A stretch of DNA of 64,000 bases, from positions 620,001 through 684,000 of the forward strand of contig CAWIJL010000007.1 of the NCBI GenBank assembly GCA_963836405.1. Direction: 5' to 3'. Shown here piece by piece: positions 8,663 to 16,718 of this stretch. Position 1 is the first letter of the stretch; each line of letters starts with the position of its first letter. The notes beneath the pieces were generated by a model. The model searched no databases. It worked only from the letters and a program-made list of their open reading frames with translations, and was not told where the DNA came from. The stretch comes from CAWIJJ01 sp963836405 (GTDB lineage Bacteria; Acidobacteriota; Terriglobia; Bryobacterales; Bryobacteraceae). The position numbers were made by a program, and so were the translations under genes.

Positions 8663-9178
8663 CTACAGCAGTGAATCGATGTACCGCGTCAGGTCGGGAT
8701 TGTTCCAGTCCGCTCCCTCGGCAATCTTCTTCACTACTTTTCCCCTGGCGTCGATGATGTACGTCTCGGGGTAGATGAACGTGCCGTATTGTTCGTGCAC
8801 TTCGCGGTCGCGCGCCGTCAGGAATGCGGGCTTGAAGCGCTCCAGAAACTTGCGGTAGGCCTTCTCGTCCTGGTCGACGCTCAGCGCCAGCACGACCACT
8901 CCCTTCTTCGAGTAGTCCGCCGCGAACCGGCTCAACGAAGGCGTCTCCTGGACGCAGGGCGGACACCAACTGGCCCAGAAATTCAGTACCAGCACCTTGC
9001 CGCCGAAATTGTCCAGGGACACGGTCTGGCCCGTGTCGGTCCGCACTTTGAAGTCCGGAGCTGAATCGCCCGCAACGACCACGCGTTCATGAATGGCGAT
9101 GGAAATTACATACACGAGGGCTATCGAAAGAACCACGATGGCAGCCCTCAGGATCCTGTCGGTTTTGACGCTTTGCAT
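8663..9178 (-). CDS. TlpA/ResA-like thioredoxin-fold protein, membrane anchored
   Basis: 171 residues: an N-terminal transmembrane anchor (AAIVVLSIALVYVISIAI, residues 12-29), then an AhpC/TSA-thioredoxin domain. The active site FWASWCPPC has Cys72 and Cys75, and the cis-proline region is IYPETYIID. It probably reduces disulfides or supports cytochrome c maturation outside the cytoplasmic membrane. First gene of the TlpA-SET-M28 run. Its 5' coding region contains the -35 and, just outside the start codon, the -10 of the promoter for the divergent pterin operon. Confidence 0.88.
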   Translation of the reverse strand: MQSVKTDRILRAAIVVLSIALVYVISIAIHERVVVAGDSAPDFKVRTDTGQTVSLDNFGGKVLVLNFWASWCPPCVQETPSLSRFAADYSKKGVVVLALSVDQDEKAYRKFLERFKPAFLTARDREVHEQYGTFIYPETYIIDARGKVVKKIAEGADWNNPDLTRYIDSLL

Positions 9179-9194
9179 GTGGAAAATCTATAAT
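9166..9194 (+). promoter_or_regulatory. Sigma-70 promoter of the pterin synthase-folE operon
   Basis: TTGACG at 9166-9171, a 17-base spacer and an exact TATAAT at 9189-9194. This is among the best promoter matches in the window. Transcription would start near 9201, about 39 bases before the ATG at 9240. The -35 lies inside the first codons of the divergent tlpA-like gene. Confidence 0.7.
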
Positions 9195-9239
9195 TTAATT
9201 GTATCGCTGGTGCGGCCTCGATAGTCGAAGAAAAGGTCG

Positions 9240-9665
9240 ATGCTTATTACCCGCAAAGTGGAGTTTTCGGCCTCCCACATATGCAGGAGTCCCCAACTCT
9301 CGGATGAGGAAAACGAGCGGCTTTACGGACCCTCGGCCAACCCCCGGGGGCACGGCCACAACTTCGTCGTCGAGGTCAGCCTTCGCGGCGACCCGGATCC
9401 ACTCACCGGCATGGTCTTCGACCTCAAAGAAATGAAGGCCGTTCTCAACCGCGAAGTCGTCGAGCTCTACGATCACCGCTTTCTGAATTACGAGGTGCCG
9501 CCCTTCGACCGTATCGTCCCAACAACCGAGAATATCGCGCGCGATATCTGGCGCCGCATCGAGCCCCATCTGTCGGGACAGGGCCGCACCCTGCATTCGG
9601 TCCGTGTTTACGAAACGCCCGATCTGTTTGTCGATTACTTCGGAGAGGTGCCGTGTTCCGCGTGA
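9240..9665 (+). CDS. 6-pyruvoyl-tetrahydropterin synthase-like protein lacking the catalytic Cys
   Basis: A 141-residue PTPS/QueD-fold protein. The zinc-binding histidines are kept (His13 in SASH, His38 and His40 in GHGHNF), as is the Asp-His pair (YDHRFLN, 78-79). The position equivalent to the catalytic cysteine of PTPS is Ser32 (GPSANPRGHGH here, GKCNNPYGHGH in the paralogue that follows). It may bind pterin without the normal chemistry, act as a partner of its neighbour, or catalyse another reaction. ATG at 9240 with AAAAGG upstream; it overlaps the next gene by 13 bases. Confidence 0.85.
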   Translation: MLITRKVEFSASHICRSPQLSDEENERLYGPSANPRGHGHNFVVEVSLRGDPDPLTGMVFDLKEMKAVLNREVVELYDHRFLNYEVPPFDRIVPTTENIARDIWRRIEPHLSGQGRTLHSVRVYETPDLFVDYFGEVPCSA

Positions 9666-10087
9666 CGCGGCAGTACCGCTTCGCGGCCTCCCACCGCCTG
9701 CATGCCGCACAACTGGGCGAGGCGGAAAATCGCGCGCTCTACGGCAAGTGCAATAATCCCTACGGGCACGGGCACAACTATGTGGTCGAGATCTCCGCCC
9801 GCGGACCGGCCGATCCGGTAACGGGCAGAGCCCTCGATACCGCCCGCCTCGACCGTCTGGTGGCGCGCGAGGTGCTTGCACCGTTCGACCACCGCAATCT
9901 CAACGATGGCGTGGAGGCCTTCTCCTCCGCCGTCCCAACCTCGGAAAACCTGGCCGTCGAAATCTGCCGGCGGCTCAAAAGAAATTGGAATTCGGAGTTT
10001 CCGGGCTCCTGGCCCCGGCTCGAAAAAGTAAGGATCGCCGAGACCGCCCGGAACATCTTTGAAATCGAAACCGATGAAATCGAATAA
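9653..10087 (+). CDS. 6-pyruvoyl-tetrahydropterin synthase / 6-carboxytetrahydropterin synthase family
   Basis: A 144-residue PTPS-family enzyme with the complete active site: zinc ligands His14, His39 and His41, catalytic Cys33 in GKCNNPYGHGHNY (very like animal PTPS), and Asp79-His80 in FDHRNLN. Its substrate is expected to be dihydroneopterin triphosphate made by the GTP cyclohydrolase encoded directly downstream. The product could be pyruvoyl-tetrahydropterin (biopterin-type route) or carboxytetrahydropterin (queuosine). GTG start at 9653 inside the end of the first paralogue, behind CGGAGAGG. No queC/queE or sepiapterin reductase gene is nearby to decide. Confidence 0.88.
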   Translation: MFRVTRQYRFAASHRLHAAQLGEAENRALYGKCNNPYGHGHNYVVEISARGPADPVTGRALDTARLDRLVAREVLAPFDHRNLNDGVEAFSSAVPTSENLAVEICRRLKRNWNSEFPGSWPRLEKVRIAETARNIFEIETDEIE

Positions 10088-10679
10088 AGCGATTGTGAAA
10101 GTAATGCCGCCCACCGTGGAAGACGCCGGCATGGCGCCCCACATCAAGGAAATTCTCCGCGCGATCGGCGAAGACCCGCTCCGCGAAGGATTGCAGCGCA
10201 CGCCGCAGCGCGTGGACCAGGCACTCCGCTTCCTCACCAGCGGCTACAGGATGGACGTGCAGAAGATCGTCAACGGCGCGCTCTACGAAGTGAAGTACGA
10301 CGAAATGGTGGTGGTGCGCGACATCGAGTTCTTCAGCCTCTGCGAGCACCACATGCTGCCATTTTTCGGCAAGATGCACGTGGCCTACCTGCCGCGCACG
10401 CGCGTCATCGGGCTGAGCAAAATTCCGCGCATCGTGGACGTGTTTGCCCGGCGCCTCCAGATCCAGGAGCGGCTAACCCAGGAAGTGGCGCAAACCATCC
10501 AGGAAATCATCGACCCGGTGGGCGTGGGCGTGATCTGCGAAGCGCGCCACTTCTGCATGATGATGCGCGGCGTCGAAAAACAGCACTCGGGCGCCATGAC
10601 CAGCGCCATGCTGGGCGCGTTCCGCTCCCGCAAGAAAACCCGCGATGAGTTTTTGGCGCTGGTGAATCATCGCGTCTGA
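10074..10679 (+). CDS. folE: GTP cyclohydrolase I
   Basis: A 201-residue enzyme converting GTP to 7,8-dihydroneopterin triphosphate, the first step to folate, biopterin and queuosine. The zinc site is clear: FFSLCEHHMLPFFGKMHVAY and CEARHFCMMMRG. GLSKIPRIVDVFARRLQIQERLT and GVEKQHSGAMTSAMLG are standard type I blocks. ATG at 10074 is preferred over an in-frame TTG at 10059; either way it overlaps the pterin synthase stop, so the three genes are translationally coupled. Confidence 0.95.
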   Translation: MKSNKAIVKVMPPTVEDAGMAPHIKEILRAIGEDPLREGLQRTPQRVDQALRFLTSGYRMDVQKIVNGALYEVKYDEMVVVRDIEFFSLCEHHMLPFFGKMHVAYLPRTRVIGLSKIPRIVDVFARRLQIQERLTQEVAQTIQEIIDPVGVGVICEARHFCMMMRGVEKQHSGAMTSAMLGAFRSRKKTRDEFLALVNHRV

Positions 10680-10710
10680 ACACCGGTTGCGGCCGATTTA
10701 AACTGGTAGC

Positions 10711-11427
10711 TTGATCACCATCGAGCAGGCCAGAACCTGGATTGCCGAAGCCGCTTCCGTCGCCGTGCTGACCGGCGCCGGAATATCCGCCGAAAGCGGC
10801 GTGCCCACCTTCCGCGGTGCGGGAGGACTTTGGAAGGACTTCAAACCCGAGGAGCTCGCCACCCCCGAGGCCTTTGCCAGGGATCCGCGCCTGGTCTGGG
10901 AATGGTACGACTACCGCCGCCAGCTCATCGCCAAAGTTCAGCCCAACCCCGGCCACAAAGCGCTCGTTCAGCTCGAGATCCGCAAGCCCGGCTTCACCCT
11001 CATCACCCAGAACGTGGACGGCCTTCACGATCTTGCCGGAAGCGGAAAGATTCTCAAGCTCCATGGCGACATCTGGCGCATGCGCTGCACCGCCTGCGGT
11101 GCCAATTTCCCGAACCGCCGCGTGCCCCTGCCCAAGATCCCGCCTCACTGCGCCTGCGGCGGAATGGCCCGCCCCGGAGTCGTCTGGTTCGGTGAAGCGC
11201 TGCCCGAGGGCATGATGAAAGAGGCCGAACACGCCGCCTCGGCGGCCCAGGTGTTTCTCGTTATCGGCACCTCCGCCGTGGTGCATCCCGCCGCCAGCCT
11301 AGTCCCCTACGCAAAACAATCCGGCGCCCGCGTGATCGAGATCAATACCGAACCGACTGCGGTTTCCGCTTTGGTCGATTGCTCCCTTCAGGGTCCCGCA
11401 GGGGAGATTCTCCCGCAGTTGCTGTAA
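10711..11427 (+). CDS. cobB: NAD-dependent protein deacylase (sirtuin, CobB/SIRT5-like)
   Basis: A 238-residue class III sirtuin. Motifs: GAGISAESGVPTFRG (22-36) for NAD binding, QNVDGLH (100-106), catalytic His118 in LHGD, and a zinc ribbon with Cys126, Cys129, Cys147 and Cys149. Tyr66 and Arg69 form the YxxR pair that in SIRT5 and E. coli CobB recognises succinyl- and malonyl-lysine, so desuccinylase activity is predicted besides deacetylation. TTG start at 10711, 31 bases after folE. The propionyl/methylmalonyl-CoA genes about 7 kb upstream are a possible source of acylation. Confidence 0.92.
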   Translation: MITIEQARTWIAEAASVAVLTGAGISAESGVPTFRGAGGLWKDFKPEELATPEAFARDPRLVWEWYDYRRQLIAKVQPNPGHKALVQLEIRKPGFTLITQNVDGLHDLAGSGKILKLHGDIWRMRCTACGANFPNRRVPLPKIPPHCACGGMARPGVVWFGEALPEGMMKEAEHAASAAQVFLVIGTSAVVHPAASLVPYAKQSGARVIEINTEPTAVSALVDCSLQGPAGEILPQLL

Positions 11428-11628
11428 CGGACTGCGCTTGTTTTAACGAAGTCTTGACGTGGCCCTTTCGGATAGCCCGTAACTCCCGATCGCTTCGTGA
11501 GCGCCTTTCAAGTCAGACGCTCGTTTGCAATTTGGGGAGTCCGGATGCAGTCCGGTGCCACCGCCCCGCGGGACGCCGAGGCTACAGGTGTGTGCACCCG
11601 GCCTCCCTGAAGAAGGAGGTTCCGAGAA
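11428..11628 (+). promoter_or_regulatory. Structured leader of the HlyD-type gene with RBS-sequestering hairpin
   Basis: This 201-base gap holds several short inverted repeats. CCTCC at 11602-11606 can pair with GGAGG at 11615-11619, which is the Shine-Dalgarno of the ATG at 11629, so the ribosome site can be hidden in a hairpin with an eight-base loop. Upstream, CCGGA at 11541-11545 pairs with TCCGG at 11551-11555, and CCGC/GCGG around 11561-11571 forms another small hairpin. No known riboswitch class could be assigned. Confidence 0.35.
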
Positions 11629-12774
11629 ATGCGCCCGCTGCCCAGGATTTCGAGCCGCAAGGTTTGGGTGATGCTCGCCGTCGCGCTCACCGCCGTTGCC
11701 GGCTTTTCTTTGGAATGGAAACATACAACCGGTCTCCGGAATGAGTCTCCGCGAGACGCTTCGATCCGCAAAGTAACTGCGCCTGCACTGCGCCCGGCGC
11801 TGCGCCTCACCGGTTCGGTTGCCGCCCTGAAAAGCGCTACCCTCACCGCACCGCGCGTGCACGGCAGCCGCTCCGCCTTGAACCGTGGAGGCGACTTCAA
11901 CGCCGGCGGCAGCGGTCCCATGGGTGGAGCCGCAGCCGACTTCAACCTGGTGCTCCTCTCCGTCGCCACGCCCGGCGGCCGGGTCAAGGCCGGAGACGTG
12001 GTCGCCCGGTTCGATCCGCAAAATCAGCTTCAGCGGCTGGACGATTATAAGGACGCCGTCGTGCAAGGCGAGAATAACCTTCGCAGCTTGAACGCCAGTC
12101 TGGCGGCCGCTCTCGAAGCGGAGCAGCAAAACGCGCGCGCCGCCAAGTCGCTGTGGGACCAGGCGGTCCTCGACCTGCGATCGGTTCCCGTGCTCTCCCA
12201 AATTGACGGCGAGAAGGCCCGTCTCGCGGTGGAAGAAGACGAGGCCGCTTACAACCAGTTGGCGAAAGAGGTGGCTCTCGTCGAAGAGTCGCAGCGTGCC
12301 CAGTTGCGCGCAGCGGAGCTGAACCTGTCCCAGGTCCGCCTCGAACTTCAGAGCGCCCGGGAGAACGTGGAAAGGATGACCTTGAAAGCGCCCATCGACG
12401 GCATTGTGGTCATGGCCACCATCGTCCGCAATGGTGAATTCGGTCAGGTCCGCGAAGGCGACCAGGTTTATGCCGGCCAGCCTGTGCTCACCATCGTCGA
12501 TCCCGATTCCATGGTTCTCAACGCCAGCATCAACCAGGTGGATGCCGAACGGCTTTCTTTGGGCATGCACGCGGCCGTGAGGCTCGATGCGTATCCCGAG
12601 GTCCTTCTGCCGGGTATCATCGACGGCATCGGCGCCATGTCGGTCGAAAGCGCCATGCGCGGCAGCTTCGTGGGCGAGATCCCCGTGCGGATTCAGATTC
12701 ACGGCACCGATCCACACCTCATCCCCGACCTCAGCGGAAGCGCCGAGATCTCCACCTCCGGTTCCCACGCCTGA
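11629..12774 (+). CDS. HlyD/RND-type periplasmic adaptor (membrane fusion) protein
   Basis: A 381-residue adaptor with an N-terminal transmembrane segment (VWVMLAVALTAVAGFSL). A lipoyl-like half (VLLSVATPGGRVKAGDVVARFDPQNQ) is followed by a long coiled coil from about residue 143 to 245 (LAAALEAEQQNARAAKSLW, AQLRAAELNLSQVRLELQSAR). The second lipoyl half (LKAPIDGIVVMATIVRNGEFGQVREGDQVY) and a beta-barrel region follow. Such proteins link inner-membrane pumps or MacB-type permeases to an outer-membrane channel; no pump gene is adjacent. It converges with lon, and the two stop codons lie in one hairpin. Confidence 0.85.
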   Translation: MRPLPRISSRKVWVMLAVALTAVAGFSLEWKHTTGLRNESPRDASIRKVTAPALRPALRLTGSVAALKSATLTAPRVHGSRSALNRGGDFNAGGSGPMGGAAADFNLVLLSVATPGGRVKAGDVVARFDPQNQLQRLDDYKDAVVQGENNLRSLNASLAAALEAEQQNARAAKSLWDQAVLDLRSVPVLSQIDGEKARLAVEEDEAAYNQLAKEVALVEESQRAQLRAAELNLSQVRLELQSARENVERMTLKAPIDGIVVMATIVRNGEFGQVREGDQVYAGQPVLTIVDPDSMVLNASINQVDAERLSLGMHAAVRLDAYPEVLLPGIIDGIGAMSVESAMRGSFVGEIPVRIQIHGTDPHLIPDLSGSAEISTSGSHA

Positions 12775-12793
12775 CGGCTTTCTCGCCGTCAGG
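12770..12793. terminator. Hairpin containing both stop codons of convergent hlyD-like and lon genes
   Basis: A perfect 9-base inverted repeat (CCTGACGGC, loop TTTCTC, GCCGTCAGG). The TGA of the HlyD-type gene (12772-12774) is in the left arm, and the TGA expected for lon after frameshift correction (12789-12791) is in the right arm. There is no long T-run, so it may act as a bidirectional terminator-like or mRNA-protecting structure. Confidence 0.5.
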
Positions 12794-15174
12794 GCGCCGC
12801 GGGTTCGAGCGCGAGATCCACTACTTCCTCCATGGACTTTCACGTAGTGGATCTTCATTTCACCGATCTGCTCGCTCTTGAGGTCCTCCCGCACGTTGAC
12901 CTCGTTCTCGTGCGGGAGGATCACTTCACGCACACCGCCGCGCTTGGCGGCAAGCACCTTCTCCTTGATGCCGCCGACCGGCAGAACCTGTCCGGTCAGC
13001 GTGATCTCGCCGGTCATTGCCAGGTTCGGCCGCACGCGACGGTCGGTCAGCATGGAAACCAGGGCCGCTGCCATCGTGATGCCCGCCGAGGGACCATCCT
13101 TCGGGATCGCACCCGCCGGAACGTGAATGTGGATGTCGCTCACTTTGAACAGGTCGGGATCGATCCCGTACTTACCCGCATTCCCGCGCACCCAGGTGAG
13201 CGCCGCCTGCACGGACTCCTGCATCACCGGGCCTAGCTGCCCCGTCATGATGAGCCCCTTGCTGCCGCCCGGCATGCGTCCGGCTTCGATAAACAGCACG
13301 TCGCCGCCCACCGGCGTCCAGGCCAGGCCCACCGCTACACCCGCGCGGCGCGTCCGTTCGGCTACTTCCGTATCGGTCCGGAAACGGGGCGCTCCCAGGT
13401 GCTTCTCCACCGCTTCGGTGGTGACGCTCAACTTCTCCCGCGTACCCTCCGCGATCGCCCTCGCCTGCTTCCGGCAGATCGTGCCGATCTCACGCTCGAG
13501 GTTGCGCACTCCCGCTTCCCGCGTATAACGGCGAACCAGGAACCGTACCGCCTCGTCCGCAAATTCGACGTCCTCGCCGGTCAGCCCGTTCTCCTGTATC
13601 TGGCGCGGGATGAGGTAGCGGAAAGCGATGACCACTTTTTCCTGCTCCGTATACCCCTCGAGCGGAATGATCTCCATGCGGTCCCGCAGAGCGTCGGGTA
13701 TCGGATCGAGAACGTTCGCCGTGGTGATGAACAGGACCTTGGAAAGATCGAACGGCACGTCCAGGTAGTTGTCGCGAAAACTGACGTTCTGCTCGGGGTC
13801 GAGAACCTCCAGCAGCGCCGAAGCCGGATCGCCCCGAAAATCCCGCCCCAGCTTATCCACTTCATCCAGCATGAATACCGGATCGTTCACACCCGCCCGG
13901 CGCAACGCCTGAATGACTTGTCCCGGCAGGGCCCCGATGTACGTCCGCCGGTGTCCGCGAATTTCGGCTTCGTCATGCATCCCGCCCATCGAGATGCGCG
14001 CGAACTTGCGTCCCAGCGAGCGCGCGATGGACTTCCCCAGCGACGTTTTGCCCACGCCCGGCGGCCCCACGAAACACAGAATCGGCCCCTTTAATACCGG
14101 CCGGAGCTGCAGCACGGATAAATAGTCGAGAATCCGGTTTTTGACCTTCTCGAGATCGTAGTGGTCCTCATCGAGGATTTCCGCGGCACGCTTCACGTCC
14201 ACCTGAGAACCGGTAGAGACCGCCCATGGCAGGTTCGCCATCCACTCCAGATAGCTGCGCGTAACTCCGTATTCGGGCGAGGCCGGCGACATCCGCGACA
14301 GGCGGCCCAATTCCCGCAGAGCCTCCGTCCGGACCTCTTCCGGCAGTCCCGCCGACTCCAGCTTCTGCCTCAATTCATCGGTGTCGCGCGTGGTTTCGTC
14401 GCCCTCGCCCAGCTCCTTTTGAATCGCCTTCAACTGCTCCCGGAGGTAGAACTCGCGCTGGCTCTGGGAAAGCTGGCCCTGCACCTGCGATTGAATCCGC
14501 CCGCGCAGTTCGATCAGTTCCAGTTCCCGCGTCAACTGCCGGTGCATTTCGGCGAGCCGCGCCTTGGCGTCCAACTGTTCCAGCAGCCGTTGCCGCTCAA
14601 TGGCGCTGAGCGTGGGCAGGTTGCCCGCGATAAAGTCCGCCAGCCGCCCCGGCTCGCTGATTTGCGCGCCGCTGCTGGCCACATCGTCGGAGACATTCGG
14701 CGTGGCTGCGATAATTTGCGTGAACAGGCTTACCGAGTTCTGCCGCAGCGCTTCGATTTCCGGCGTAACCTCCGGCTCCACCTCGGTAATCCGCTCCACC
14801 CGCGCGCGCAGATAAGGATCGGTCGAGGTGTATTCTTTCACCCGAATCCGCGCGATCCCCTCGCAAAACAGCAACAGGTTCTCGCGCGCCACGCGCACCG
14901 CCTTGTGCATCACGCAGACGGTGCCGGTCTGGTAAAGGTCCTCCGGCGTCGGCGCATCCACCCGCGGGTCGAGCTGCGAGACCACCACGATGGTGCGGTT
15001 TTCGCCCATCGAATTCACCAGCGCGACCGAACTCGGGCGGCCCACCGTGATGGGCAGCAGGGCGCCGGGGAAAACCACCGTGTCCCGCACAGCCAGCACG
15101 GGAAGTTCTTCGAGCGTTGTCTGTTCAGGTTCCGCAGTTTCGGGCGTAACGAGAGGTTCCGATTCGGTGGCCAT
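12789..15174 (-). CDS. lon: ATP-dependent Lon protease, frameshifted in its last codons
   Basis: A LonA-type AAA+ serine protease of about 795 residues that degrades misfolded and regulatory proteins in the cytoplasm. The N-terminal substrate domain (LPVLAVRDTVVFPGALLPI) is followed by the AAA+ module with Walker A GPPGVGKTS, MGGMHDEAEIRGHRRTYIGA and Walker B VFMLDEVDKLG. The protease domain has the Ser in KDGPSAG and the Lys in GGIKEKVLAAKR. All of this is intact. Just after KIHYVK an extra base near 12837 shifts the frame; skipping it gives the normal ending MEEVVDLALEPAAP and a stop at 12789-12791. Read literally, the frame runs about 450 codons further, antisense to the HlyD-type gene, to 11443. 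A sequencing error or recent mutation is the likely cause. Confidence 0.93.
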
Positions 15175-15196
15175 GGCAACTACCCACAGTGTACCC

Positions 15197-16054
15197 TCAT
15201 GCCCCCTTGGGGTAGCATCCCAGGATCCCCAGAAAGTCTGCGATTTCTCGCAAATGGTTCAGCGCGTTCTGCGCGTTGGGTGAATCCACACGACCCAGAA
15301 AATCCAGATAAAAGAGATATTCCCATGGCTTACCCCGCAAAGGACGGGATTCGATTTTCGTAAGGTTCAGGTCGCGCAGCGCAAATGCGCTCAAGGCGCG
15401 GAAAAGAGCGCCCGGCATGTTGCGCGTGCTGAACACCAGCGACGTCTTCCAGACGGTTTGTTTCGTTGCCGCCACGGGATGGAGACGGGCGTATTCCGGC
15501 TTCCGGAGCAGAAAGAATCGGGTGAAATTCCGCCGGTCGCTTTCAATCGATCGCCGCAGAATCCGGGCGTCGTATATTTCTGCAGCCACTTGTGACGCAA
15601 TCCCTGCGGCATCGCTAAGTCCTTCTTCAACAATCATTTTGACGCTGCCGGCGGTATCGTAGAAGGGAATTCGCTCCAGTTGCGGGTTGTGGGCGAAAAA
15701 GTCCAGGCATTGATTCAGCGCGACAGGATGGGAAAATACGCGACGAATTCGGGCAAAGGGCACCCCCTTTGGCGCGATAAGATTGTGGATAATTCGCACA
15801 CTTGTCTCCGCCACGATGGGTAATTCGAATTTCTGGAGATGGTCGTAATTTTCGTGTACGGACCCGGCTAGGGTGTTTTCGATGGGGATAACCGCGCCCG
15901 AGACGCGGCCGCCTTTCAAATTCCGGAATACGTCTTCGAACCGCTCGCATGGCATTACCGCCACATCCGGACCGAGCAATTTCCGCGCGGCTTCCTCGCT
16001 AAATGCGCCGCGCGCGCCTTGAAAAGCCGCCGGTTTCCCACGGGCTTTTCTCAT
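15197..16054 (-). CDS. pheA: Prephenate dehydratase
   Basis: A 285-residue monofunctional prephenate dehydratase, converting prephenate to phenylpyruvate for phenylalanine synthesis. Catalytic-domain blocks: AAFQGARGAFSEEAA, GAVIPIENTLAGSVHENYD, RVFSHPVALNQC and RNFTRFFLL. The C-terminal ACT domain (KTSLVFSTRNMPGALFRALSAFA, NLTKIESRPLRGKPWEYLFYLDF) carries the ESRP motif that binds phenylalanine, so feedback inhibition is expected. The ATG at 16054 overlaps the ubiX stop in ATGA, indicating coupled translation. Confidence 0.94.
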   Translation of the reverse strand: MRKARGKPAAFQGARGAFSEEAARKLLGPDVAVMPCERFEDVFRNLKGGRVSGAVIPIENTLAGSVHENYDHLQKFELPIVAETSVRIIHNLIAPKGVPFARIRRVFSHPVALNQCLDFFAHNPQLERIPFYDTAGSVKMIVEEGLSDAAGIASQVAAEIYDARILRRSIESDRRNFTRFFLLRKPEYARLHPVAATKQTVWKTSLVFSTRNMPGALFRALSAFALRDLNLTKIESRPLRGKPWEYLFYLDFLGRVDSPNAQNALNHLREIADFLGILGCYPKGA

Positions 16055-16614
16055 TTGGGCCCCTCCCAGCGGCGCACGTCCGGGTCGTCCACACCCAGCA
16101 AGTCGAGGAGTCGGTCCACCGTGTGATCGACCAGTTCGCCGACGGTTTGAGGATTGTGGTAAAACGCGGGCACCGGCGGGGCGATAATCGCCCCCATCTC
16201 GGCCAGCGAAGTCATGTTCCGTAAATGCCCTAGATGGAGCGGTGTTTCCCTTACTACCAAGATCAGTTTTCTCCGCTCTTTTAACGTCACATCCGCAGCC
16301 CGGACCATCAGGTTTCCACTTATTCCATTGGCAATTGCCGACATAGTATGAATGGAGCACGGAGCGATTATCATCGCATCGACAGGATAAGATCCGCTGG
16401 CCAGACGGCAGGCAATATCTTCCAGGGGATAGGAAAAACTCGCCGTTTTTCGCACATCCAGGGCTGTTTTGCCGGTTTCGAGAAAGAGAGTTTTCTCTCC
16501 GGAACGCGTCATGACCAGGTGGGACTCAATCTCCGGATGATGCTGCAGGCGCTCCAGAAGACGCACGCCGTAGATTGCGCCGCTCGCCCCGGAAATTCCT
16601 AAGATCAACCGCAT
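16051..16614 (-). CDS. ubiX: UbiX-type flavin prenyltransferase
   Basis: A 187-residue flavoprotein that prenylates FMN to make the cofactor of UbiD decarboxylases. Markers: ILGISGASGAIYGVRLLERL at the N-terminus, the SYPVDAMIIAPCSIHTMSAIANG block, LVVRETPLHLGHLRNM and PPVPAFYHNPQTV. Length fits the family. No ubiD is in the window. Transcribed with pheA; the start is 104 bases from the divergent XRE gene. Confidence 0.93.
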   Translation of the reverse strand: MRLILGISGASGAIYGVRLLERLQHHPEIESHLVMTRSGEKTLFLETGKTALDVRKTASFSYPLEDIACRLASGSYPVDAMIIAPCSIHTMSAIANGISGNLMVRAADVTLKERRKLILVVRETPLHLGHLRNMTSLAEMGAIIAPPVPAFYHNPQTVGELVDHTVDRLLDLLGVDDPDVRRWEGPK

Positions 16615-16672
16615 GCTCGGCCACGCTTTCCCGGCCTCGTTCCGGATTCAGAACAAAAATGCATAATTCCGG

Positions 16673-16702
16673 TTGTGCGCGGCGCGTCCGGAAAGCTATA
16701 AT
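16673..16702 (+). promoter_or_regulatory. Promoter candidate for the XRE-family regulator
   Basis: Exact TATAAT at 16697-16702 with TTGTGC (weak -35) at 16673-16678, spacer 18. Transcription would begin near 16709, only about ten bases before the ATG at 16719, so the mRNA leader is very short and no ribosome site is visible. Confidence 0.45.
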
Positions 16703-16718
16703 TAGGCGCGGGACGCGC

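Noticed and set aside
11501..11628. GGGACGC followed by AGGCTACAGG, vaguely like a cyclic-di-GMP-I or cobalamin riboswitch
   Set aside because: The GNRA tetraloop and receptor of the c-di-GMP class and the B12 box GCCACTG are absent, so no class was assigned.
11443..12788. Continuation of the lon frame as a C-terminal extension of about 450 residues
   Set aside because: It is the reverse of the HlyD-type gene and begins right after a one-base shift; the normal Lon end appears in the next frame.
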